Assembly (NCBI GenBank): GCA_002292405.1
Contig: DBBW01000013.1
Location: 16,286-41,141 of the forward strand
Origin: Flavobacteriales bacterium UBA974
GTDB taxonomy: Bacteria > Bacteroidota > Bacteroidia > Flavobacteriales_D > Sanyastnellaceae
DNA length: 24,856 nt
Direction: 5' to 3'
The position numbers and the translations under genes are program-made. Positions 14,390 to 21,231 of the stretch are shown here, one piece after another. Every line of letters starts with the position of its first letter. Position 1 is the first letter of the stretch. The notes under the pieces were generated by a model. That model did not search any database. It saw nothing but the letters and a program-made list of their open reading frames with translations, and was not told where the DNA came from.

Positions 14390-16027
14390 TTAAGTCTGAA
14401 GAACGCCAGGTCTAAATGGTTTCTCAGCAGGCGATTCACTAGCAACCTCTATTCCCATACTTACCCATTCCCTGGTTTTTTCAGGGTCGATGATGGCATC
14501 TACCCAAAGTCGAGAAGCGGCATATTCAGGTTTTGTTTGCTCATCGTAGCGCATTTTTATTTTGTTGAGCAGTTCCGATTGTTTTTCTTTATTTACAGGT
14601 TCTCCTGCTTTTTTCAACCTAGAAACTTCAATTTGTTGTAGAACCTTAGCCGCTTGTTCTCCTCCCATCACAGCGAGTTTAGCTGTGGGCCAAGCGATGA
14701 TAAATCTGGGGTCGTAAGCTTTTCCGCACATCGCATAATTTCCAGCTCCATAGCTGTTTCCGATGATGACGGTAAACTTAGGTACGACGCTGTTCGCTAC
14801 AGTATTTACAAGTTTTGCTCCATCTTTAATAATGCCTCCGTGCTCAGATCTTGACCCCACCATAAAGCCTGTTACGTCTTGTAGAAAAAGAAGAGGAATG
14901 TTTTTTTGATTGCAAGTCATCACAAATCTAGCTGCTTTATCCGCGCTGTCAGAATAAATCACACCACCAAACTGTAAGCCTTCTTTCTTTGATTTCACTG
15001 TCATCCTTTGATTGCAGACGATCCCCACGCTCCATCCATCAACTCTTGCGTACCCACAGATCAGGGTTTTCCCAAATGATTTTTTATACTCAGTAAACGA
15101 CCTCTCATCAACCAATGCATCTATCAGGTCATGGGAAGGGTAGGGTTGCGTTCTTGACTCAGGCAATATGGAAGAAATAGAATAGCCTGAAGGCTTATGA
15201 GGTTTTGATCTGGAAAAGTTTGCGGCATTGGTTGTGGGGTTCCAATGCGAAGCCAGCTCTCGAATTGTTTTTAATGCGTCATCGTCATCCTTGCAAGGGT
15301 AGTCTATTACTCCGCTTATTTCGCAATGAGTTGTTGATCCACCAAGTGTTTCATTGTCTATATCCTCACCTATTGCAGCTCTAACTAAGTAGCTTCCAGC
15401 AAGGAAAATAGATCCTGTGCCTTCAACGATGAGAGATTCGTCACTCATGATAGGTAGATATGCTCCCCCAGCGACGCAAGAACCCATGACTGCAGCAATT
15501 TGCGGTATGCCAGCACTCGATAGTTTGGCGTTGTTTCTAAACATCCTCCCGAAATGTTCCTTATCTGGAAAAATTTCATCTTGGAGAGGAAGGAAAACCC
15601 CAGCGCTATCTACAAGATATACGATAGGTAGTCTGTTTTCTAAAGCTATTTCTTGAGCACGTAGATTCTTTTTAGCTGTAATCGGAAACCAAGCTCCAGC
15701 TTTTACTGTTGCATCATTTGCTACCGCGATACATTGTCTTCCATGTATTCTTCCCACCTCAACAACTACCCCCCCTGAAGGACACCCTCCGTATTCCTCG
15801 TACATCCCATCTCCAACTAAAGCACCTATTTCAAATCGTTCGCAGTTGTTGTCAAACAATTTAGCAAGCCTTTCTCTTGCTGATAATTTATCCTTAGCGT
15901 GTTCTTTTTCAATGCGTTTTATTCCTCCTCCTTTCTTGATTTGGTCTAGTTTTCTATCTAAACCAGCAACAAGTAGCCTCATGCGGTCTTCGTTTTTGTT
16001 GCGCTCTAAATCTGAATTTATTGACAT
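14390..16027 (-). CDS. Acyl-CoA carboxylase carboxyltransferase (beta) subunit, methylcrotonyl-CoA carboxylase type
   Basis: 545 aa, full-length carboxyltransferase subunit of a biotin-dependent acyl-CoA carboxylase. The N-terminal CoA-binding half has KDKLSARERLAKLFD, GGVVVEVGRIHGR, SAGVFLPLQDEIFPDKEHFG and MGSCVAGGAYLP (oxyanion-hole glycines). The C-terminal carboxybiotin half has FLQDVTGFMVGSRSE, GNSYGAGNYAMCG and AVMGGEQAAKVL. The 'LPLQDEIFPDKEHFGR' stretch and the length favour the methylcrotonyl-CoA (leucine degradation) type over propionyl-CoA. Geranyl- or other acyl-CoA substrates cannot be excluded. The biotin-carboxylase/BCCP subunit is not in the window. The ATG at 16027 is 4 nt from a TACCTTCG box. 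It may be co-transcribed with the ChaN-like gene. Confidence 0.93.
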   Translation of the reverse strand: MSINSDLERNKNEDRMRLLVAGLDRKLDQIKKGGGIKRIEKEHAKDKLSARERLAKLFDNNCERFEIGALVGDGMYEEYGGCPSGGVVVEVGRIHGRQCIAVANDATVKAGAWFPITAKKNLRAQEIALENRLPIVYLVDSAGVFLPLQDEIFPDKEHFGRMFRNNAKLSSAGIPQIAAVMGSCVAGGAYLPIMSDESLIVEGTGSIFLAGSYLVRAAIGEDIDNETLGGSTTHCEISGVIDYPCKDDDDALKTIRELASHWNPTTNAANFSRSKPHKPSGYSISSILPESRTQPYPSHDLIDALVDERSFTEYKKSFGKTLICGYARVDGWSVGIVCNQRMTVKSKKEGLQFGGVIYSDSADKAARFVMTCNQKNIPLLFLQDVTGFMVGSRSEHGGIIKDGAKLVNTVANSVVPKFTVIIGNSYGAGNYAMCGKAYDPRFIIAWPTAKLAVMGGEQAAKVLQQIEVSRLKKAGEPVNKEKQSELLNKIKMRYDEQTKPEYAASRLWVDAIIDPEKTREWVSMGIEVASESPAEKPFRPGVLQT

Positions 16028-16031
16028 GCTT

Positions 16032-16039
16032 CGAAGGTA
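16032..16039 (-). promoter_or_regulatory. Putative -7 box (TACCTTCG) for the acyl-CoA carboxylase gene, 4 nt from ATG
   Basis: On the minus strand TACCTTCG is followed by AAGC and the ATG. It has one mismatch to TAnnTTTG, the same C as in the cmk box. A TTG lies 16 nt upstream of the box, slightly closer than the usual -33 spacing. Confidence 0.38.
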
Positions 16040-16061
16040 ATCAAGGAAGTCCCTTCAAGAG

Positions 16062-16069
16062 TACCTTTG
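16062..16069 (+). promoter_or_regulatory. -7 promoter box (TACCTTTG) upstream of the six-helix membrane protein gene
   Basis: Exact match to TAnnTTTG, 32 bp before the ATG at 16102. A second near-match, AATATTTG at 16090-16097, is exactly 4 nt before the same ATG. Either could be the working element, and which one is used cannot be decided from sequence. Confidence 0.42.
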
Positions 16070-16101
16070 TGGGAAAGACCTTCCTGAAAAATATTTGATC
16101 A

Positions 16102-16665
16102 ATGCAATTAGTTGAAAAAAATTTCCTGTTTTATAAACTACTTAATTCTTCGTTTACAGGACTGTCAATTGGGATTCTTTTTAAAATATATGAGCCATTA
16201 GACCCTGAGATATATTCTATTGGAGGTATGGTATTAGCTGTAGCGATGATTGTAGTCGCAAAATTCTACGAGAAACTCTTGAATATCAAGAGCTTTTACA
16301 GGATATCTATGCTTGTTGAATCTGTGATGCTTCTTACAGTTCTAGCATTCTTAGTTTTACAATTCAGTCTTACGTCAGCCTTGTTGATTTACTGTGGATA
16401 CCAACTAACCTTCATTTTTGGGGGATATTTAGTTAGAGCAGAAACTCTTGTGACCCATAGAAAGGAGTTGCTAAGTCAGATTGATGTCAATAAGCAGGTT
16501 GGATATTTAGTGGGTCTGGGGGCATCATTTTTGTTTTATAAGGTGCTAGATATGGGCTTAGAAATAGATGATCCTAAAGAGCAGATAACCATACTTCATT
16601 ACTTTCTGATTGTGTTACAATCTATTATTCTTATGCTTGTAATAAGCAGTTTTAAAAAGGGATAG
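16102..16665 (+). CDS. Six-helix integral membrane protein, half-MFS-like
   Basis: 187 aa with about six hydrophobic segments (near residues 14-30, 38-58, 65-88, 89-110, 130-150 and 163-184) and short loops. The loop GGYLVRAETLVTHRKELLSQ, followed by IDVNKQVGYLVGLGAS, recalls the helix 4-5 region of major facilitator superfamily transporters. The whole protein is therefore about the size of one MFS half. There is no signal peptide separate from the first helix. Substrate and function are unknown; a dimeric half-transporter or a non-transport membrane protein are both possible. Sixty-five bp separate it from ettA on the same strand, but ettA has its own perfect promoter box, so co-transcription is uncertain. 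Confidence 0.75.
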   Translation: MQLVEKNFLFYKLLNSSFTGLSIGILFKIYEPLDPEIYSIGGMVLAVAMIVVAKFYEKLLNIKSFYRISMLVESVMLLTVLAFLVLQFSLTSALLIYCGYQLTFIFGGYLVRAETLVTHRKELLSQIDVNKQVGYLVGLGASFLFYKVLDMGLEIDDPKEQITILHYFLIVLQSIILMLVISSFKKG

Positions 16666-16682
16666 CATGAGGGGTTGTTAAG

Positions 16683-16690
16683 TACATTTG
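16683..16690 (+). promoter_or_regulatory. -7 promoter box (TACATTTG) for ettA
   Basis: Exact match to the Bacteroidota -7 consensus TAnnTTTG in the 65-bp spacer before ettA. It implies a 5' leader of about 35 nt ahead of the ATG at 16731. No clear -33 TTTG is present at about 20 nt upstream. Confidence 0.45.
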
Positions 16691-16730
16691 TGCTTTGTGA
16701 AAAGAAACCCCCCAATCAAACTCAAAAGAT

Positions 16731-18419
16731 ATGGCCGACGATAAGAAAGTGATATTTTCAATGGTGAAAGTGAATAAGGAAACACCTACCGGAAAACACA
16801 TTTTAAAAGACGTTTATCTTTCGTTTTACTATGGAGCGAAAATTGGAATTATTGGAGTGAATGGTTCAGGTAAGTCAACTGTGATGAAGATTATAGCTGG
16901 GTTAGATGAGTCATATAGAGGTGATATAGTTTGGGCTCCAGGATACACAGTTGGGTATTTGCCTCAGGAACCGGATCTAGATGAATCGAAGACAGTCAGA
17001 GAGATTGTAGAGGAGGGAACGCAAGAGATTGTGGATACTCTCGCTGAGTTTGAGGAAATAAACGCAAAGTTTATGGATGAGGAGATTTTAAACTCTTCTG
17101 AGAAAATGGAGGCGTTAATCAATCGCCAGGCTGAAGTCCAAGACAGAATTGATGCCCTTGATGCTTGGGAATTAGATACGAAGTTGAGTATTGCGATGGA
17201 TGCGCTGCGTTGTCCTCCAGACACACAAAAGATATCAGAGCTTTCTGGTGGTGAGCGCCGCCGTGTTGCTCTTTGTAGACTGCTTCTTAAGCAGCCAGAC
17301 GTGCTGCTTCTGGACGAGCCTACGAACCACTTGGATGCGGAGTCTATAGACTGGCTTGAGCAACATTTAGAGCAGTATAAAGGAACGGTTCTTTGTGTTA
17401 CCCACGATAGATATTTCCTAGACAATGTAGCTGGTTGGATTCTAGAGCTAGATAGGGGTGAGGGCATCCCTTATGAAGGGAATTACCAAAACTGGTTAGA
17501 GCAGAAAACCAAGCGCTTAGCCATAGAAGAAAAGCAAGAAAGTAAACGAAAAAGGGAATTAGATAAAGAGCTTGAGTGGATTAGAACGAGTCCCAAAGGC
17601 CGTCGTGCTAAAAATAAAGCGCGTATTTCAAACTACGAAATTATGCTTTCTGACGGATCTAAGGCAAAGAACACCCGCCTACAGATCCCAATCCCTAACG
17701 GACCGCGTCTCGGAAATAAAGTTCTTGAAGTGAAAAATCTTCAGAAATCATTTGGGGAGAAGCTTCTCATTGATGGTTTGACTTTCGAGCTGCCTCCAGC
17801 AGGAATTGTTGGGATTGTAGGTCCCAACGGTGCGGGTAAAACAACGTTGTTTAAGATGATTATGGGAGAGGAGACACCTGATAAGGGTGATCTTTCTTTA
17901 GGTGACACGGTTGAAATCGGTTATGTAGACCAAACTCACAAAGACATCGATCCCGAAGCTACTGTTTGGGAAGTCGTTTCAGGCAAGAATGAACATATCG
18001 AAATAGGGGGGGAATTAATCAACTCTCGTGCTTATGTAAGTCGTTTCAACTTCAATGGTCCTGACCAGCAAAAAAAGTGCAAAGTCCTTTCTGGTGGAGA
18101 AAGAAACCGACTTCATTTAGCTATGACACTTAAAACAGAAGCTAATGTATTGCTTTTAGACGAGCCGACTAACGACATAGATGTTAATACTTTAAGGGCT
18201 TTAGAAGAAGGAATACTCGCATTTGCTGGTTGTGCAGTTGTAATCTCTCATGATCGTTATTTTTTAGATCGTATTTGTACTCACATCCTTGCCTTTGAAG
18301 GAGACTCTAATGTCGTCTGGTTCGAAGGAGTTTATTCTGACTATGAAGAAAATAAGAAGAAAAGGCTTGGTGACAACGGCCCTAAAAGGATCAAATACCG
18401 TAAGCTTGTAAGGGGGTAA
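16731..18419 (+). CDS. ettA: Energy-dependent translational throttle protein EttA (ABC-F ATPase)
   Basis: Cytosolic ribosome-binding ABC-F protein that gates the first elongation step according to ATP/ADP level. It has 562 aa (E. coli EttA is about 555) and two ABC domains without membrane segments. Domain 1: Walker A GVNGSGKST (42-50), signature LSGGERRRVALCRLL, Walker B LLLDEPTNHLDAES. Domain 2: Walker A GPNGAGKTT, signature LSGGERNRLHLAMTL, Walker B LLLDEPTNDIDVNTLRALEE; the DIDVNTLRALEE form is typical of EttA. The linker RKRELDKELEWIRTSPKGRR, then AKNKARISNYE, is the P-site tRNA interaction motif region. The short arm VREIVEEGTQEIVDTLAEFE matches the EttA toothpick/arm segment. It ends 12 bp from the convergent xerD. 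Confidence 0.95.
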   Translation: MADDKKVIFSMVKVNKETPTGKHILKDVYLSFYYGAKIGIIGVNGSGKSTVMKIIAGLDESYRGDIVWAPGYTVGYLPQEPDLDESKTVREIVEEGTQEIVDTLAEFEEINAKFMDEEILNSSEKMEALINRQAEVQDRIDALDAWELDTKLSIAMDALRCPPDTQKISELSGGERRRVALCRLLLKQPDVLLLDEPTNHLDAESIDWLEQHLEQYKGTVLCVTHDRYFLDNVAGWILELDRGEGIPYEGNYQNWLEQKTKRLAIEEKQESKRKRELDKELEWIRTSPKGRRAKNKARISNYEIMLSDGSKAKNTRLQIPIPNGPRLGNKVLEVKNLQKSFGEKLLIDGLTFELPPAGIVGIVGPNGAGKTTLFKMIMGEETPDKGDLSLGDTVEIGYVDQTHKDIDPEATVWEVVSGKNEHIEIGGELINSRAYVSRFNFNGPDQQKKCKVLSGGERNRLHLAMTLKTEANVLLLDEPTNDIDVNTLRALEEGILAFAGCAVVISHDRYFLDRICTHILAFEGDSNVVWFEGVYSDYEENKKKRLGDNGPKRIKYRKLVRG

Positions 18420-18423
18420 AATT

Positions 18424-18451
18424 CACCTTCATCATTCACATTCAGAAGGTG
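18424..18451. terminator. Possible terminator hairpin between ettA and xerD
   Basis: CACCTTC (18424-18430) and GAAGGTG (18445-18451) form a perfect 7-bp stem with a 14-nt loop that includes the xerD stop codon. On the minus strand the stem is followed by AATTTTA, a short U-rich tail, so it fits xerD better than ettA. Directly beside it, GCGAGCGCTCGC (18451-18462) is a perfect 12-bp palindrome inside the last xerD codons. The loop is long and the U-tract weak, so confidence is low. Confidence 0.33.
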
Positions 18452-19367
18452 CGAGCGCTCGCGGGTGGTACTTAGTGACCTGCTCTTCTAAGTATCGCTT
18501 GTCTAGGTGTGTGTATATCTCTGTTGTAGTTATTTGCGCATGTCCAAGCATTTCTTGAACAGCTCTTAAATCAGCCCCAGCTTCAATAAGATGTGTCGCA
18601 AAACTGTGTCGAAAAGTGTGTGGGCTTACCTTCTTGTTAATTCCAGATGCTATTGCACTTCGTTTAATAAGTGTAAAGACCATTTGACGCGTTAATTCGA
18701 CGCCTTTTTTGCCCATAAACAAAAAGTCTTCATATCCGTGCGATGGGGTGATGTCAGCCCTGTAATGAGAGAGGTAATCATCAATGGCGTCGCAAGCTTG
18801 GTTACCTATGGGGATTACTCTTTCTTTATTCCCTTTACCCACTACCCTAATTAATCCATCTATTAAATCCACCCTTGATATTTTCAAAGAAGTTAATTCA
18901 CTGACTCTGAGTCCACAACTGTACAGCACCTCAAGCATTGCTTTATTTCTAACTCCTTCTTTTCGACTCATGTCTATTGATGAAATCAGCCGCTCAATTT
19001 CCTCCACAGTCAATACATCAGGAAGCTTTCTTTCCGGTCTCGGACCCTCTATTAATTCAATAGGATTAATATCCATGATCCCCTCTATTCTTAGGAATTT
19101 GCAAAAACTCCGAACACCACTCAGTTTTCGGGCTTGGCTATTTTTAGCCAAACCATTGTCAAATAAATAAGACAAATAGCCCTCAACATGTGTAATATTT
19201 ATTAAGGCAGGGTTTGTAAGGCTTTCGTTTATCTCAATCAGTTTTGCAAACTGACGAATATCCCTCATGTAAGCTAAGATTGAATTTTCACTAAGCCCTC
19301 TTTCAAGAGCTAGATATTCTTCATATCCCTTTAGTGCTGATTTCCAATCGGTTTGAATAGTTTCCAT
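18432..19367 (-). CDS. xerD: Site-specific tyrosine recombinase XerD
   Basis: Cytoplasmic recombinase that resolves chromosome dimers at dif with a Xer partner under FtsK control. It has 311 aa. The N-terminal SAM-like core-binding domain is at 10-95 (GYEEYLALERGLSENSILAY). The C-terminal catalytic domain runs from about 112. All catalytic residues are present: Arg154 (CGLRVSEL), Lys178 (GKGNKE), His250 and Arg253 (SPHTFRHSFATHL), His276 (LGHAQITTT) and the nucleophile Tyr285 (IYTHL). DKRYLEEQVTKYHPRA at the C-terminus is the usual XerD/XerC tail. XerD is preferred over XerC because of the overall sequence and the absence of integron or element features nearby. No dif-like site was recognised in the adjacent intergenic region. 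Confidence 0.94.
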   Translation of the reverse strand: METIQTDWKSALKGYEEYLALERGLSENSILAYMRDIRQFAKLIEINESLTNPALINITHVEGYLSYLFDNGLAKNSQARKLSGVRSFCKFLRIEGIMDINPIELIEGPRPERKLPDVLTVEEIERLISSIDMSRKEGVRNKAMLEVLYSCGLRVSELTSLKISRVDLIDGLIRVVGKGNKERVIPIGNQACDAIDDYLSHYRADITPSHGYEDFLFMGKKGVELTRQMVFTLIKRSAIASGINKKVSPHTFRHSFATHLIEAGADLRAVQEMLGHAQITTTEIYTHLDKRYLEEQVTKYHPRALAPSECE

Positions 19368-19533
19368 TATTTTAGTTAGCCTTATATTGATGCTAATTTC
19401 GTTTCAGTTTGGGTTTGTTTTAAAGGTTTTAAAAAACATTACTGATAGATATAACTCTAAAATTTATGAAAAATTATTTAAGGCAAGGTAGGATGTTAAT
19501 TCTAAACCTTAAAATTTCTGACAAATAAAATCC

Positions 19534-19553
19534 CGTGCGAACGTTTCAGCACG
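19534..19553. other. GC-rich hairpin island of unknown function
   Basis: CGTGC-GAA (19534-19541) pairs with TTC-A-GCACG (19545-19553): an 8-bp stem with one bulged A and a 3-nt loop, in an otherwise AT-rich spacer. On the minus strand the flank GGTGAAGTTGGTAGCGTGC resembles the D-arm of a Leu-type tRNA, but no matching acceptor stem or T-arm follows. It could be a structured RNA, a tRNA remnant, a protein-binding site or a dispersed repeat. Confidence 0.35.
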
Positions 19554-19714
19554 CTACCAACTTCACCAAATTATCACTTGATGTTTAGCACAAAGGCTAT
19601 ACTGACTTAAATTCATCACAAATAGAATCAAAAATTGAGGTGTATGAATTCATGTTTTTTTTGCTTTAATATTTTCTTTGTGTTTATGCTTGGGCTTTTT
19701 GCGATTTCTTTTAC

Positions 19715-19722
19715 TATCTTTG
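19715..19722 (+). promoter_or_regulatory. -7 promoter box (TATCTTTG) for rpmE2
   Basis: Perfect match to TAnnTTTG, 17 bp before the rpmE2 ATG. A CTTG (19689-19692) lies 22 nt upstream and is a partial match to the -33 TTTG element. The predicted leader is about 10 nt. Confidence 0.55.
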
Positions 19723-19739
19723 CCGTCCAATTCTGAGAG

Positions 19740-19994
19740 ATGAAAAAAGGAATCCACCCTGAAAATTACCGCACTGTCGTATTTAAAGACATGAGCAACG
19801 AGTTCGCTTTTTTAAGCCGCTCAACTGCTATGACTAAAGAGACTATTACCTGGGAAGATGGTAATGAGTATCCTTTAATAAAAGTAGAAGTAAGTTCAAA
19901 GTCTCACCCGTTTTATACTGGTAAGGCTCAGTTCGTTGACACTGCTGGACGTATTGATAAATTCCGTCAGAAGTATGAGAAGTTCAAAAAGTAG
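19740..19994 (+). CDS. rpmE2: 50S ribosomal protein L31, type B
   Basis: 84 aa. The start [20 protein letters not shown], followed by EFAFLSRST, and the end [20 protein letters not shown], followed by [12 protein letters not shown], are the type-B L31 pattern. It has no cysteines, so it is the zinc-independent form; in many bacteria this form is used under zinc limitation, but Bacteroidota commonly carry only this type. It is monocistronic, with its own perfect -7 box and a clear downstream terminator. Confidence 0.98.
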   Translation: MKKGIHPENYRTVVFKDMSNEFAFLSRSTAMTKETITWEDGNEYPLIKVEVSSKSHPFYTGKAQFVDTAGRIDKFRQKYEKFKK

Positions 19995-20019
19995 GTATTT
20001 CTTTTTATTTTTGGTATAG

Positions 20020-20050
20020 AAAAGCTCGCTTATGGTGGGCTTTTTCTATT
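20020..20050 (+). terminator. Rho-independent terminator of rpmE2
   Basis: AAAAGCTCGC (20020-20029), loop TTATG, and GTGGGCTTTT (20035-20044) form a 10-bp stem with two G-U pairs. It runs directly into TTTTTCTATTT. It lies 26 bp after the L31 stop. The 3' end of the convergent ribBA lies further downstream, at 20079. Confidence 0.75.
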
Positions 20051-20078
20051 TAAAGAAAGTGTGAACTAAAGAGTAAAT

Positions 20079-21200
20079 CTAATTTGTGAGAGAGGTGTGG
20101 TCTACAATCTCTAAGCCATATCCAATCGTTCCAGTTTTCTTAGGGCTATCTGATAGAAGGTTGATTTTATGAATGCCCAGATCTCTAACAATTTGGGCAC
20201 CTATACCATAATCTTTAGAGTCAAATGGGTGAAAAACTCCAGATTTCTTTTGTTTCTTATTGTATTCTGCGTAGGCTTTTAATTCTTCTGCAAACCCTCC
20301 TCCTTGGTGCAATTTATTGATAAAGACAATTGCGCCATATTCGAGATTTTCAATTTTAGACATTGCTGCCTGTAATTGTGGCCCTTTGCCTAGGTCAGAT
20401 ACCTGGAAGACATCTCCGATCATACTTGATGCATGCACTCTTATGGGAACTGCGTCGCCGGGTTCCCATTTTCCTTTTACTAAGGCAAGATGCTCAACGT
20501 CATTTGTCAATTGCCGATATGATATTGCAGTAAACGTTCCGTACTCTGTGTTGAGCTTTACTTCTACCGTTCTTTTTATGAGTGTCTCGTTTTCTAATCT
20601 GTAGGTTATAAGGTCAGCAATTGAGACGAGTTTCATATCGTGTTTAATGGCGAGCTTCTTTAACTCAGGAAGTCTGGCCATTGTTCCGTCTTCATTTAAG
20701 ATTTCGACAATGACGCCTGCGGGTTCAAAACCAGCGAGTCTTGCAAAGTCAATGGCTGCTTCAGTGTGGCCATTTCTTCTCAATACACCTCCCTCTTTTG
20801 CTCGTAATGGAAAAATATGGCCAGGTTTTCCTAAGGAATTTGGATCAGTTTCTGGGTCTATTAGTGCGTGAATGGTTTTAGAACGGTCGCTTGCTGAAAT
20901 CCCTGTTGTGCATCCGTTTCCTAATAGATCAACAGATACAGTGAAAGGTGTTTCGTAAGCGGCGTTGTTTGTTTTGACCATAAGCCCTAAGTCTAAAGCG
21001 TCGCATCTACTCTCAATGAGGGGCGCGCAAATAAGCCCTCGCCCATGAGTAGCCATAAAATTAATGATTTCAGGGGTTACGCTTCTAGATGCAGTAATAA
21101 AGTCGCCTTCATTTTCTCTATCCTCGTCATCTACCACTATAATCACGCCACCTGATCGAATTACTTCGATTGCTTCAGGAATAGAATCTAAAATTGCCAT
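20079..21200 (-). CDS. ribB: RibBA-type protein: DHBP synthase with degenerate GTP cyclohydrolase II domain
   Basis: 373 aa. Residues 1-200 are an intact 3,4-dihydroxy-2-butanone-4-phosphate synthase (ribulose-5-phosphate to the four-carbon riboflavin precursor). DDEDRENEGDF (24-34), TTGISASDRSKTI and RAKEGGVLRRNGHTEAAIDF carry its acidic and basic active-site residues. Residues about 205-373 align with GTP cyclohydrolase II but have lost key positions. The zinc-cysteine motif, normally like HSECLTGD...RCDCG, reads HASSMIGDVFQVSDLGKG (no Cys). The EGRG-type loop reads HQGGGF. The catalytic D-x-R-D reads DSKD (327-330). DYGIGAQI and the C-terminal GYGLEIV remain. The second activity is therefore probably absent; a separate GTP cyclohydrolase is expected elsewhere. 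Flavobacteriia homologues show similar decay. It is divergent from def. Confidence 0.92.
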   Translation of the reverse strand: MAILDSIPEAIEVIRSGGVIIVVDDEDRENEGDFITASRSVTPEIINFMATHGRGLICAPLIESRCDALDLGLMVKTNNAAYETPFTVSVDLLGNGCTTGISASDRSKTIHALIDPETDPNSLGKPGHIFPLRAKEGGVLRRNGHTEAAIDFARLAGFEPAGVIVEILNEDGTMARLPELKKLAIKHDMKLVSIADLITYRLENETLIKRTVEVKLNTEYGTFTAISYRQLTNDVEHLALVKGKWEPGDAVPIRVHASSMIGDVFQVSDLGKGPQLQAAMSKIENLEYGAIVFINKLHQGGGFAEELKAYAEYNKKQKKSGVFHPFDSKDYGIGAQIVRDLGIHKINLLSDSPKKTGTIGYGLEIVDHTSLTN

Positions 21201-21231
21201 TTTACAAAAGTAACATTCTTAATTTTGTAAA
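21201..21231. promoter_or_regulatory. Symmetric bidirectional promoter between ribBA and def
   Basis: The whole spacer is 31 bp. Its ends, TTTACAAAA (21201-21209) and TTTTGTAAA (21223-21231), are perfect inverted copies; with both start codons included the arms are 12 bp (CATTTTACAAAA / TTTTGTAAAATG). Each arm contains a perfect -7 box pointing outward: TACTTTTG on the minus strand (21212-21205) and TAATTTTG on the plus strand (21220-21227). Each is followed by TAAA and the ATG. Both mRNAs should be leaderless or nearly so. An ATTG at 21193-21196 could be a weak -33 element for def. Confidence 0.55.

Larger units (their letters stand above)
19368..19739. other. 372-bp gene-free region between xerD and rpmE2
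   Basis: Very AT-rich and without a convincing ORF. It holds the rpmE2 promoter box near its right end (19715-19722) and a GC-rich island at about 19531-19558 that can fold into a hairpin (19534-19553). No tRNA, dif site or insertion-sequence end was recognised. An xerD promoter should also lie here, but no TAnnTTTG box is seen close to its ATG. Confidence 0.6.

Noticed and set aside
19500..19600. A complete tRNA gene on the minus strand
   Set aside because: Only a D-arm-like stretch is visible; no acceptor stem, proper anticodon arm or T-arm can be closed.
19368..19739. dif recombination site next to xerD
   Set aside because: No 28-bp element with two imperfect 11-bp inverted arms resembling known dif sites was recognised; xerD need not lie next to dif.
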